The position numbers and the translations under genes are program-made. The notes under the pieces are model-generated. The model saw nothing but the letters and a program-made list of their open reading frames with translations. It was not told the origin of the DNA and made no database searches. Shown here piece by piece: positions 48,269 through 57,081 of a DNA stretch of 64,000 nt. Origin of the DNA: Flavobacteriaceae bacterium (lineage in GTDB: Bacteria > Bacteroidota > Bacteroidia > Flavobacteriales > Flavobacteriaceae); the NCBI GenBank assembly GCA_002716845.1, contig PBCE01000019.1, positions 29,002-93,001 of the forward strand, read 5' to 3'. Position 1 is the first letter of the stretch, and each line of letters starts with the position of its first letter.

Positions 48269-49606
48269 TTAGCGCCATCTCGTAAACAATATATCCCCTT
48301 TGCCACGGTTTTGTTGATCGTGGATAACACTGCTGTAGGTTTGACCTACCACAAATACGCTTCCAGAACTGTGAATCAAAAGGTCATAAGCAAAATCATC
48401 GTTGTCGCCCCCCAAAGAAAGGGTGCTTGCTCGTATGTCCCCAGGGAGAATGCGCATCAAAAACAAGTCGTTTTCTCCTGCGTCAGCAGTAAAATCTCCG
48501 TCAGCACTGCGGGAGTGACCTGTAATAAAAACCCCACCATGCTCCTGCTCACCGATGGCCGTACCCGTGTCAAATTCGCTACCGCCGTAGTGATGACTTG
48601 CCAGTAATTTTCCCGATTGATCGATCACGATTTGCCAAGTATCCGACAGGCCCTTATTTTCTTGTGCTTGCTTATCGTTGCTAAAAGTATTCCCAATAAT
48701 TCTAAAGTTTCCTTGGGAATCCTGAATCACCCCCGATGCTCCGTCTACCAAACTGCCTCCAAATGAATTTTCCCATAGCAAGTCTCCAGAGGGGGAAATC
48801 ATCACCACCCAAATGTCGTAACTTCCTTTGGGTTGGGTCACTTGGACATCTGAACTTTCTGAGGTGCCCACTACCAAAAAGTTACCCTCCTTTGTTTGAA
48901 CGGCATCATAGGACCGGTCGTTATTGGTTCCACCAAAATACCGCTGCCACTCCACATTACCCTGTGCATCTAATTTGTGGCACCAAAATTCTCCTACCCC
49001 ATGCCGATTTGCTCTGAGTGTCCTGCCAGAATTTCCCTGTCCGTTGGAGGCGGTCACATCCAAAAATCCATTGAAAAAATAGCCACCATCTTGAGTGGAG
49101 ATCACCTTGTAAGCGTGGTCGTGACCAGAAAAGCCAAATGTTTTTTTCCAAATCAAATTACCCCCTGCATCTACTTTGATAATCCAGTTGTCGTGAAAAC
49201 CATTGGTGGGGGGGACATCACCGTCTTGGCTGTTGCTGTAGCCCAACAATACAAATCCCCCTTCTTCTGTTTCTACCAATGAATATCCAAAATCGTCGCC
49301 ACTCCCCCCATAGTTTCTCTGCCAATTCACATTGCCTTGTTGGTCCATTTTAAGCAAAAACAAATCCCAGTCATCCGAGGTGCGATCCCTAAAATCTCCG
49401 TCACGGCTCTGAGTACTTCCCACGATGGCAATTCCTCCATCTCGAAGTTCTATGACCTGTCGGGCATGTTCGTCTTCACTGCCCCCGATTAAGGAAATAT
49501 GGGACAAAATACCAGAGAAAAGAGCAGTTGGGATTGGGGTTGTATTGGGCTCAGGAAAACAACCAATGCAGAGCGAGGTGACTATAATTATAAATACTTT
49601 TTTCAA
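48269..49606 (-). CDS. Lipoprotein of seven ~60-aa repeats, probable beta-propeller
   Basis: Lipobox CIGC; repeat starts GGSEDEH, GGSGDDFGY, GFSGHDHAY, GGTNNDRSY, GGSLVDG, GGSEFDTG, GGDNDDFAY. Confidence 0.82.
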   Translation of the reverse strand: MKKVFIIIVTSLCIGCFPEPNTTPIPTALFSGILSHISLIGGSEDEHARQVIELRDGGIAIVGSTQSRDGDFRDRTSDDWDLFLLKMDQQGNVNWQRNYGGSGDDFGYSLVETEEGGFVLLGYSNSQDGDVPPTNGFHDNWIIKVDAGGNLIWKKTFGFSGHDHAYKVISTQDGGYFFNGFLDVTASNGQGNSGRTLRANRHGVGEFWCHKLDAQGNVEWQRYFGGTNNDRSYDAVQTKEGNFLVVGTSESSDVQVTQPKGSYDIWVVMISPSGDLLWENSFGGSLVDGASGVIQDSQGNFRIIGNTFSNDKQAQENKGLSDTWQIVIDQSGKLLASHHYGGSEFDTGTAIGEQEHGGVFITGHSRSADGDFTADAGENDLFLMRILPGDIRASTLSLGGDNDDFAYDLLIHSSGSVFVVGQTYSSVIHDQQNRGKGDILFTRWR

Positions 49607-49608
49607 AA

Positions 49609-50880
49609 TTATTGAGGGGATTTTTGAATAAGAAATAAACCCCTATTGATGTCACTAATGGCAATCACACCACTTTCAAAAAAGGGATAAACATTCCACG
49701 CTCCGTTAAAAGTAGTGGTATTATTTTCTGGATAGGTGTCAAAAAAACCAATCTCATCCATGTTTTTATTTTCCAAGTCATCAATTGCGATGACCCTAAC
49801 GCCTGCAGTATAGTTGGCCAAGTAGAATAAATCGCCCATAACATACCCATTGTGATCAATAGCATTAGTAGGGCCGTAATAAGAAAAGTGCAGTTTTGGG
49901 TGGTCTAAATCCGTGAGGTCAAAAATCAATGATCGGGTTTTAATCCCTATATTGAATTCATCTAATTCATCCCCGATGATAAAATATTTTTGGGTTTTAT
50001 CCAACCACCCTTGATGGGTATAAAAGGTGTTTTGATAGGTTATTTGGGTAATGGTCCTTGGGTTTTGTTTATCGGTAACATCCAGGATTAGGAGCCTATC
50101 CTCATTGGATCCTAAGAAGATTTCTCTTCCCTGATAGTCTGGATCGGGACCGCTGTAGGTGACGACCTGAGCATCGTGACTGTAGCCAGCGTCAGCAAAT
50201 CCTCCCTCCGAAATGGCTCCCTGAAGATTATTGAGATTGAGAAAGTGTACCCCTCCTGCATACATACCATTCAAATCGGTTCCCACCACATAGCCGTAGC
50301 CACTGTCTTCGTTTACCACCATATTGTGTGCGGTAGGAACAGAATTAACGACCCGGTCGGCATCAAAAGTTTTCGCTGACTGTAGCCCTCTCAACCGGGT
50401 AAGATCAAAAACTTGAATTCCGTGATTGGGTGCCTCACTCACAATAAAGGCATGGTTGTTATACACTTTAACATCCCTCCATACGCTAGGCTCTGTTGCC
50501 GTAGGTAACTTCCCCATAAAAATTGGGGCTACGGGATCACTGATGTCTATAAAAGCTGTGCCGTCATCTAAACCCATCAACACATACTCTTTATTTGTAA
50601 CAAGATCTGTCCAACCCCAAGAATCATTTCCTTCACTGCTGCCCATCTCTTTAAGGTCAACGTACGCAAGCAAATCATAGCCTTTGCAGGGGTATTTTCC
50701 AGCCAGACCGTTATCACAAGGTACTATTGTGTCTGACAAGTCTAAGGGTGATTTGTCAGAGGGTGGGGTAATTGTCCCAATGGTATCCAATTGAATGTCT
50801 GCATCAGCAATTGGGGTTTTTTGACATGAAATCATGATAGTAAAAAGGAGTGAATAAAAACATATATTACTAAGCTGCAT
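49609..50880 (-). CDS. Choice-of-anchor B / LVIVD-repeat lipoprotein
   Basis: Lipobox MISC, TAFIDISDPVAPIFMGKLPT, LLILDVTDKQNPRTI, GAWNVYPFFESGVIAISDINRGLFL. Confidence 0.86.
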   Translation of the reverse strand: MQLSNICFYSLLFTIMISCQKTPIADADIQLDTIGTITPPSDKSPLDLSDTIVPCDNGLAGKYPCKGYDLLAYVDLKEMGSSEGNDSWGWTDLVTNKEYVLMGLDDGTAFIDISDPVAPIFMGKLPTATEPSVWRDVKVYNNHAFIVSEAPNHGIQVFDLTRLRGLQSAKTFDADRVVNSVPTAHNMVVNEDSGYGYVVGTDLNGMYAGGVHFLNLNNLQGAISEGGFADAGYSHDAQVVTYSGPDPDYQGREIFLGSNEDRLLILDVTDKQNPRTITQITYQNTFYTHQGWLDKTQKYFIIGDELDEFNIGIKTRSLIFDLTDLDHPKLHFSYYGPTNAIDHNGYVMGDLFYLANYTAGVRVIAIDDLENKNMDEIGFFDTYPENNTTTFNGAWNVYPFFESGVIAISDINRGLFLIQKSPQ

Positions 50881-50967
50881 TCGGTTGGATTTAGCGCTAG
50901 AATAAAAATCGCAATCTAAGTTAAATAAGTCTTAATACTTTGAATTAAATCTTAGTAATTTTAACAT

Positions 50968-52002
50968 ATGTTTGAAAACAAAAATACTACCCCCCTTTCT
51001 GAATTGGGAGAGTTTGGTTTGATTGACCATTTGACCAAAAATTTTCCCTTAAGCCACCCCTCAACTATAATGGGGGTCGGAGACGATGCTGCAGTGATGA
51101 ATTATAATGAGGGAGAAATCGTTCTCACTACCGATCTTTTAATTGAGGGCATTCATTTTGATTTAAGTTATGTCCCTTTAAAGCATTTGGGCTATAAAGC
51201 TGTGATGGTAAACCTCTCCGACGTTTATGCCATGAATGCCCATCCTACTCAAATAACTTTTTCGGTTGCCGTATCCAATCGTTTTCCCTTAGAGGCTATG
51301 GAAGAACTCTACAGTGGCATTGCATTGGCGTGCAAAAATTACAAGGTGGATTTAGTGGGTGGAGATACTTCTAGCAGTACTTCTGGTCTTACAATCTCTG
51401 TAACGGCCTTGGGGCAGGTGAAAAAAGAAAAAATAACCTTCCGCGAGGGGGCAAAACCCAACGATTTATTGGTTGTCAGCGGTGATTTGGGCGGAGCCTA
51501 TATGGGGTTACAGGTTATGGAAAGAGAAAAAGAAGTTTTTAAAGTAAACCCCAACAACCAGCCCGATTTAGCCCCCTATACCTACTGTGTGGAGCGGCAA
51601 TTAAAACCCGAAGCCAGAAAGGATATCGTAGAGCTTTTAGCAACATTGGAAATGGTTCCCAATGCCATGATTGACATCAGTGATGGCCTATCCTCTGAAA
51701 TTTTCCATTTGTGTAAATCTTCTGGAACGGGTTGTAATGTTTATGAAGACAAACTTCCCATTGATCCCCAAACGTCGAGTACGGCTGCAGAGTTTAAAAT
51801 AAATAGCAGCACTGCAGTTTTCAATGGGGGGGAAGATTATGAATTACTCATGGCCATAAAGCCTGATGATTTCGAAAAAATAAAAGGTCATCCACTGCTC
51901 ACCGCCATTGGACATTTTACAGATCAAAAAGAAGTGTGTAAAATGGTTACGGGCCTGGGACAATCAATCCCTTTGGAGGCGCAAGGCTGGAGTAATTTTT
52001 AA
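50968..52002 (+). CDS. thiL: Thiamine-phosphate kinase
   Basis: GVGDDAAVM, LTTDLLIEGIHFDL, VNLSDVYAMNAHPTQ, LVGGDTSSS, MIDISDGLSSEI, NGGEDYELL. Confidence 0.95.
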   Translation: MFENKNTTPLSELGEFGLIDHLTKNFPLSHPSTIMGVGDDAAVMNYNEGEIVLTTDLLIEGIHFDLSYVPLKHLGYKAVMVNLSDVYAMNAHPTQITFSVAVSNRFPLEAMEELYSGIALACKNYKVDLVGGDTSSSTSGLTISVTALGQVKKEKITFREGAKPNDLLVVSGDLGGAYMGLQVMEREKEVFKVNPNNQPDLAPYTYCVERQLKPEARKDIVELLATLEMVPNAMIDISDGLSSEIFHLCKSSGTGCNVYEDKLPIDPQTSSTAAEFKINSSTAVFNGGEDYELLMAIKPDDFEKIKGHPLLTAIGHFTDQKEVCKMVTGLGQSIPLEAQGWSNF

Positions 52003-52008
52003 AAGCCG

Positions 52009-52824
52009 CTAACCTAAGGCTACATCCAAGGTCATCATCACAATGAATCCGCTGATAAATCCTAAAGTGGCTTGGTCGGTATACTTGTCCAGCTGGGTTT
52101 CTGGAATAACCTCCTCCACTACAACAAAAATCATCGCCCCAGCAGCAAAAGCCAACGCATAGGGTAATATGGGCGTAAAAAAAGTAACTGCAACAGCTCC
52201 AAGAACCGCAGCCACTGGCTCGACGATGGCAGATAATTGGCCGTACCAAAAAGACTTAAATTTGCTGACTCCCTGTCTCCTGAGGGGCATAGAAACGGCT
52301 ATTCCTTCAGGGAAGTTTTGTATACCAATCCCGATGGCCAAAGCGACAGCTCCTCCAATGGAGGCCTCGGGGATTCCGGCGGCAACCCCACCGAATAAAA
52401 CCCCTACAGCCAAACCCTCAGGGATGTTGTGAATGGTAATGGCCAATACCAACAATGTGGTCTTGTGCCAAGGGGTTTTAATCCCTTCTGAATCTTTAAA
52501 ATTGATATGTATATGAGGTAATACTTTATCCAACGAAAAGATGAAAAGTGCTCCTAAGCCAAAACCTACTGCAGCAGGAATCACCTTGACAAATCCTTCT
52601 CCTGGTGACATTTCAATACCTGGCGCGAGGAGGCTCCAAAAACTGGCGGCTACCATCACACCTCCTGTAAAACCCAACATGGCGTCTAAAAAACCCCGAT
52701 GCATGGTTTTAAATAAAAAAACAAAAGATGCACCAAATGCAGTCAACAGCCAAGTGAAAATAGTGGCAATAAATGCCCCTTTAACAGGGTCGATGCTTGA
52801 AAAGAAATCTATAAGAGTATTCAT
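52009..52824 (-). CDS. ZIP family metal transporter
   Basis: TIHNIPEGLAVGVLFGG and GIGIQNFPEGIAVSMPLR, multiple TM. Confidence 0.94.
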   Translation of the reverse strand: MNTLIDFFSSIDPVKGAFIATIFTWLLTAFGASFVFLFKTMHRGFLDAMLGFTGGVMVAASFWSLLAPGIEMSPGEGFVKVIPAAVGFGLGALFIFSLDKVLPHIHINFKDSEGIKTPWHKTTLLVLAITIHNIPEGLAVGVLFGGVAAGIPEASIGGAVALAIGIGIQNFPEGIAVSMPLRRQGVSKFKSFWYGQLSAIVEPVAAVLGAVAVTFFTPILPYALAFAAGAMIFVVVEEVIPETQLDKYTDQATLGFISGFIVMMTLDVALG

Positions 52825-52890
52825 TTATTCTAATTAGTTTTTGGTTCAAATTTAATGATCTTAATTTTACCGACTATTGCTGGGATTGTC

Positions 52891-52898
52891 TAATTTTG
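52891..52898 (+). promoter_or_regulatory. -7 element TAATTTTG immediately upstream of lycopene cyclase
   Basis: Exact TAnnTTTG ending 7 nt before the ATG at 52906. Confidence 0.5.
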
Positions 52899-52905
52899 AT
52901 GTGAC

Positions 52906-54039
52906 ATGAATCACAACCATTTCGACTATATTATTTGTGGAGGAGGTGCATCCGGTTTGCTTTTGGCTTTCAGGTTGTGCAAAGATCCTTTTTTTAAAAA
53001 TCACTCCCTTCTATTGATTGAAAAGGACCTCAAAAACACCAATGACAGGACCTGGTGTTTTTGGGAGTCCGGAAAAGGAGATTTGGAAGCCATCGTATAC
53101 AAAAAATGGGACCGTGCCTTTTTCGGTGCCGAGGATTTTGATCTCGAATTTTCCTTAGCGCCTTTTCAATATAAAATGATCAGAAGCATTGATTTTTACA
53201 GATCGATGAAAAATAATTTGAAGGAATTCCCCCAGCTAACTCAAATCAAAGAAAAAGTGAGCCAAATTTATGAAAACGAGGTAACTACAGAGGTACAGAC
53301 TTATTACGGGGACTATATATTTTCGAGTATTTACAATCCAAAAGCGCTCTATCAACAAAAAAAATACCCGGTATTATTACAACATTTTGTAGGGCAAATT
53401 ATCGAAACTCAGAAACCCTGTTTTGATTCTGAAACCTTAGAGTTTATGAATTTTAATGTCCCTCAAAAAGGAAACACTCGGTTCATGTATATGCTGCCTT
53501 TAGGTCCCAAAAAAGCCCTATTGGAATACACCCTTTTTTCTTCTGAAATGTTGGAAAGAAAAGCCTATGTTGATGCCATTTCAGATTTTTTAAAAAATTA
53601 CCCCACTGGAGGCTATGAAGTCCTCGAGGAGGAAGAAGGAAAAATTCCCATGACCTGTTATCGTTTTGATTTAAAAAACAGCCCTACGCTTCTTCATATT
53701 GGAACGGCCGGGGGATGGACCAAACCCAGCACTGGCTACACTTTTCAACGCATCAACAAAAAAACCAAAGAATTGGTTGATTTTTTAAAGCAAAATAAAC
53801 CGCTGGACAAGTTTGGCAAAAGAGACCGTTTTTGGTTTTATGATTTACTTTTTATTGATGTTTTGGCAAAGAACAATGGTAGTGGGGCAGATTTGTTCAG
53901 GCGGATGTTCGAAAAAAACGCTCCGAAGATCATTTTCAATTTCTTAGATGAAAAAAGCTCCTTCCAAGAGGAGTTTCAGATCATGCGCTCCTTTAACATC
54001 AAACAGTTTCTCGGGGCTCTTCTAAAGAGAATTTTTTAA
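52906..54039 (+). CDS. crtY: Lycopene cyclase
   Basis: YIICGGGASGLLLAFRLCKDPF, LLIEKDLKNTNDRTWCFWE, TRFMYMLPLGPKKALLEYTLFS, HIGTAGGWTKPSTGYTF. Confidence 0.92.
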   Translation: MNHNHFDYIICGGGASGLLLAFRLCKDPFFKNHSLLLIEKDLKNTNDRTWCFWESGKGDLEAIVYKKWDRAFFGAEDFDLEFSLAPFQYKMIRSIDFYRSMKNNLKEFPQLTQIKEKVSQIYENEVTTEVQTYYGDYIFSSIYNPKALYQQKKYPVLLQHFVGQIIETQKPCFDSETLEFMNFNVPQKGNTRFMYMLPLGPKKALLEYTLFSSEMLERKAYVDAISDFLKNYPTGGYEVLEEEEGKIPMTCYRFDLKNSPTLLHIGTAGGWTKPSTGYTFQRINKKTKELVDFLKQNKPLDKFGKRDRFWFYDLLFIDVLAKNNGSGADLFRRMFEKNAPKIIFNFLDEKSSFQEEFQIMRSFNIKQFLGALLKRIF

Positions 54040-55010
54040 AAAGTCCGCTGCATCAACCAATCTTTGAGGGCCACAAATCGGTTTTTTTGAGCGGTAGAGA
54101 TGCTTAGCTTTTCCAATTGAAGCAACGCCATATTAGCGTGATGCTGAATCAATTCATTTACATCGGATTTAGCCCCCGTATCCTCAAAGATGGATTTAAC
54201 GGAGTTTATTTTTTGATCCTCGCCCAAATTAGCTTCACCTCCCAAAAGGAATTGAAGGGACTTTCGCTGATCGGGGGTTGCTTTTTTAAGGGCCAAATGG
54301 TAAAGGATCGTTTTTTTGTCTTCTAAAATATCTCCTCCGATTTTTTTTCCAAAAGTTTCTTGATTTCCAAAAGCATCCAAGTAATCGTCTTGTAATTGAA
54401 AAGCCAAACCCAATTGTATTCCAAAGTCGTATAGGGCCATTTTATCTTTCTCAGAGGCCTTCCCAATAATGGCCCCCATTTTCAAAGCACAACCTACTAA
54501 AACCGCTGTTTTGAGTCGTATCATTTCTATGTAATCCTCTTGGGATACCTTGGGATTTGTCTCAAAATCCATGTCGTATTGCTGCCCCTCGCACACTTCA
54601 ATAGCCGTTTTACTCAGCAAGCTTGTGAGTTGTTTAAAAACAGTATCAGGGTATAATTCCAAGGATTGATAGGCAATGATCAGCATGGCATCTCCCGAGA
54701 GTAGGGCAGTGTTGAGGTCCCATTTTTCATGGACTGTTGCGTATCCTCTGCGCAGCGGTGCCTGGTCCATAACATCATCGTGCATCAATGTAAAGTTGTG
54801 AAATACCTCAACCGCCATCGCTGCACCAAGGGTATCGTTGAGGTCAGCGCCATATGCCGCTCCAGACATCATGGTCAAATAAGGTCTAATTCTCTTACCC
54901 CCTAATGATAAAAGATACTGGACAGGGCGATAAAGATGGTCTGGAGATGCCTCCTTTTTTAAATCACCTATTGCAGTCTCAAGCGCAAACTGATAGTCCT
55001 TAAAGAGATT
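54036..55010 (-). CDS. Polyprenyl (geranylgeranyl-type) diphosphate synthase
   Basis: GGKRIRPYL, LMHDDVMDQAPLRRG (FARM), FQLQDDYLDAFG (SARM); start MNLFKDYQFA preferred over the track start at 55043. Confidence 0.93.
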   Translation of the reverse strand, partial: NLFKDYQFALETAIGDLKKEASPDHLYRPVQYLLSLGGKRIRPYLTMMSGAAYGADLNDTLGAAMAVEVFHNFTLMHDDVMDQAPLRRGYATVHEKWDLNTALLSGDAMLIIAYQSLELYPDTVFKQLTSLLSKTAIEVCEGQQYDMDFETNPKVSQEDYIEMIRLKTAVLVGCALKMGAIIGKASEKDKMALYDFGIQLGLAFQLQDDYLDAFGNQETFGKKIGGDILEDKKTILYHLALKKATPDQRKSLQFLLGGEANLGEDQKINSVKSIFEDTGAKSDVNELIQHHANMALLQLEKLSISTAQKNRFVALKDWLMQRTF

Positions 55011-55068
55011 CATAAAGAATTTTGTTAAAAATACAACCCCCAAAGTTAAAGGAACATTAAATTAATAT

Positions 55069-55101
55069 AAACTTTAAAAACTTTTTTGGTTTTTAAAGTT
55101 T
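55069..55101. promoter_or_regulatory. Perfect 13-bp inverted repeat, candidate TetR operator or hairpin
   Basis: AAACTTTAAAAAC-TTTTTTG-GTTTTTAAAGTTT ending 28 bp upstream of the tetR start, in a divergent intergenic region. Confidence 0.6.
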
Positions 55102-55129
55102 TCATCAGTAATATTGCAAAAAATTTGCT

Positions 55130-55735
55130 GTGGATAAAAAAATCATTGTGTCGGCTTCTGCGCTCTTTCTCCAGTATGGTTACAAGGCGGTTACCATGGA
55201 TGATATTGCAGAGCATATGTGCATCTCAAAAAAAACGATATACCTCTGTTTTGATGACAAAACAGCTCTGGTTCGGTACTCGGTTTTACATGTTTTTGAA
55301 ACTGTTAAGGATAAAATCATAAACGTTGAAACCACTACTAAAAATCCTATCGACGCGCTGTATGAGATCAAAAAAATTGCGGTACAAGTGTTGGGTAATA
55401 AAGACAAATCACCGCAATATCAGTTACAAAAATATTCCCCCGCCATATATACAGAAGTGAGGGAGAAAGAACTTTCTGCTTTTGGAGATACCTTTAAAAT
55501 GAATCTTACAAAAGGGATTGAATCTGGACTTTTTAGAAATGACATCGACCCCGATTTTATAATGCGCATTTATTTTAATGGTTTCAGAGGGCTAAGAGAC
55601 ATCGAATTGTTTCCCCCAGCCGAATACGATATTTACCTTCTTATCGGAAAATACATCGATTATCACCTCAGGGCCATCGCCACTACAAAAGGAATTAAAT
55701 ATTTAGAAGAATACCAACAAAAAACAACCCCATGA
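55130..55735 (+). CDS. TetR/AcrR family transcriptional regulator
   Basis: IIVSASALFLQYGYKAVTMDDIAEHMCISKKTIYLCFDDK HTH; GTG start. Confidence 0.93.
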   Translation: MDKKIIVSASALFLQYGYKAVTMDDIAEHMCISKKTIYLCFDDKTALVRYSVLHVFETVKDKIINVETTTKNPIDALYEIKKIAVQVLGNKDKSPQYQLQKYSPAIYTEVREKELSAFGDTFKMNLTKGIESGLFRNDIDPDFIMRIYFNGFRGLRDIELFPPAEYDIYLLIGKYIDYHLRAIATTKGIKYLEEYQQKTTP

Positions 55736-57081
55736 AAAATCATTTTTTAACACTAATCATCTTGTTAACAGGATTTATTCAGGCGCAAGAGCTCCCAGAA
55801 TCACTCACACTGAAGGAATCCATTGCCTATGGGTTGACCAACAACCGCTCCATCATTAATACTGATCGAGAAATTCAAAAATCAAAAAAAGAAAGATGGA
55901 AAACCATTGCCAGCGGGCTACCACAAATCAGTACGGAGGTCAACTATCAAAACTTTCTCGAGATGCCTATTTCGCTTGTCCCAGCAGAATTTTTTGGCGG
56001 TAAACCTGGGGAATTTTCAGAGCTGACTTTTGGTACAGAGCAAAATATGATCGGATCACTGAATGTTGAGCAAATGATTTTTGACGGCTCCTATTTGGTA
56101 GGTTTGGAAGCCTCAAAAGTCTTCCTCTCCATTTCTGAAAACCTATTTGAAAAAACCCATTTGGAAACCAAAAAACTGATCACACGATTATACACCAATG
56201 TGCTTTTGGCCAAATACAATATCCTTAACCTTGAAAATAACAAAGTTTCCTTAGAAGCCAATTTCGAAGAAGTCCATCAACGCTTCCGAAACGGTTTTGA
56301 AGAAGAAGAAAGTGTAGAGCAAATTCAACTTACGTTGGCCCAAACCAACGGTGCATTGAAATATGCCAAGAATATTTTAGAGTTAGAAAGGAATATGTTG
56401 AAGTTTGTCATTGGTTTTCCTACAGAAGCACCACTGGTACTTTCCGAAGAATTGGATGCGATTTTCAATGAAGAACAATACTTACAAAACCTTCCCGATG
56501 CGCGAGAATATAATAATAATATTGACATTAAGATTGCAGAGAACAATGTTAAGGCTGAGGCTTTACTTCTCAAATTAGAAAAGTCAAAATCCTTGCCAAA
56601 AGTCAATGCCTTTATCAATCGCACCTATACGGGTAACAGTAATGATTTCACTTTTACCGACAGTGACCAGAAATGGTATGGTTCCTCTTCACTTGGATTG
56701 AACGTTAAAATTCCTATTTTCAGCTCTTTGGGCAGAAATGCCAGTACACAAAAAGCAAAAATTAGCTTGGAGCAAGCCATAACTACGCTGGAAGAAACAC
56801 AGGCCAAAATCAGTATCGAAATTAAGGCCGCACAAAACGAATTTCAACTCTCTATAGACAATTACTTCACCGAAAAAGAGAACCTGAGACTGGCAGAACG
56901 TATTGAGCAAAAAAATCAAACCAAATTCTATGAGGGTATGGTGCAGAGTTTTGAACTCAGAATGGCGCAAGTACAACTCTATTCGGCCCAAAAAACTTTT
57001 GTCAATGCAATCCAAAATGTAATCAACAACAAATTGACGCTTGAAACCCTGCTGAACCAATCAAAAACAAATAACCCATGA
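55732..57081 (+). CDS. TolC family outer membrane efflux protein
   Basis: Signal peptide, SLTLKESIAYGLTNNRSI, coiled-coil repeats; ATGA overlaps on both sides. Confidence 0.92.
   Translation: MKNHFLTLIILLTGFIQAQELPESLTLKESIAYGLTNNRSIINTDREIQKSKKERWKTIASGLPQISTEVNYQNFLEMPISLVPAEFFGGKPGEFSELTFGTEQNMIGSLNVEQMIFDGSYLVGLEASKVFLSISENLFEKTHLETKKLITRLYTNVLLAKYNILNLENNKVSLEANFEEVHQRFRNGFEEEESVEQIQLTLAQTNGALKYAKNILELERNMLKFVIGFPTEAPLVLSEELDAIFNEEQYLQNLPDAREYNNNIDIKIAENNVKAEALLLKLEKSKSLPKVNAFINRTYTGNSNDFTFTDSDQKWYGSSSLGLNVKIPIFSSLGRNASTQKAKISLEQAITTLEETQAKISIEIKAAQNEFQLSIDNYFTEKENLRLAERIEQKNQTKFYEGMVQSFELRMAQVQLYSAQKTFVNAIQNVINNKLTLETLLNQSKTNNP

Noticed and set aside
56689-57060. 123-aa ORF antisense to the TolC gene
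   Set aside because: Shadow of the TolC coding frame; no independent start signals or motifs.
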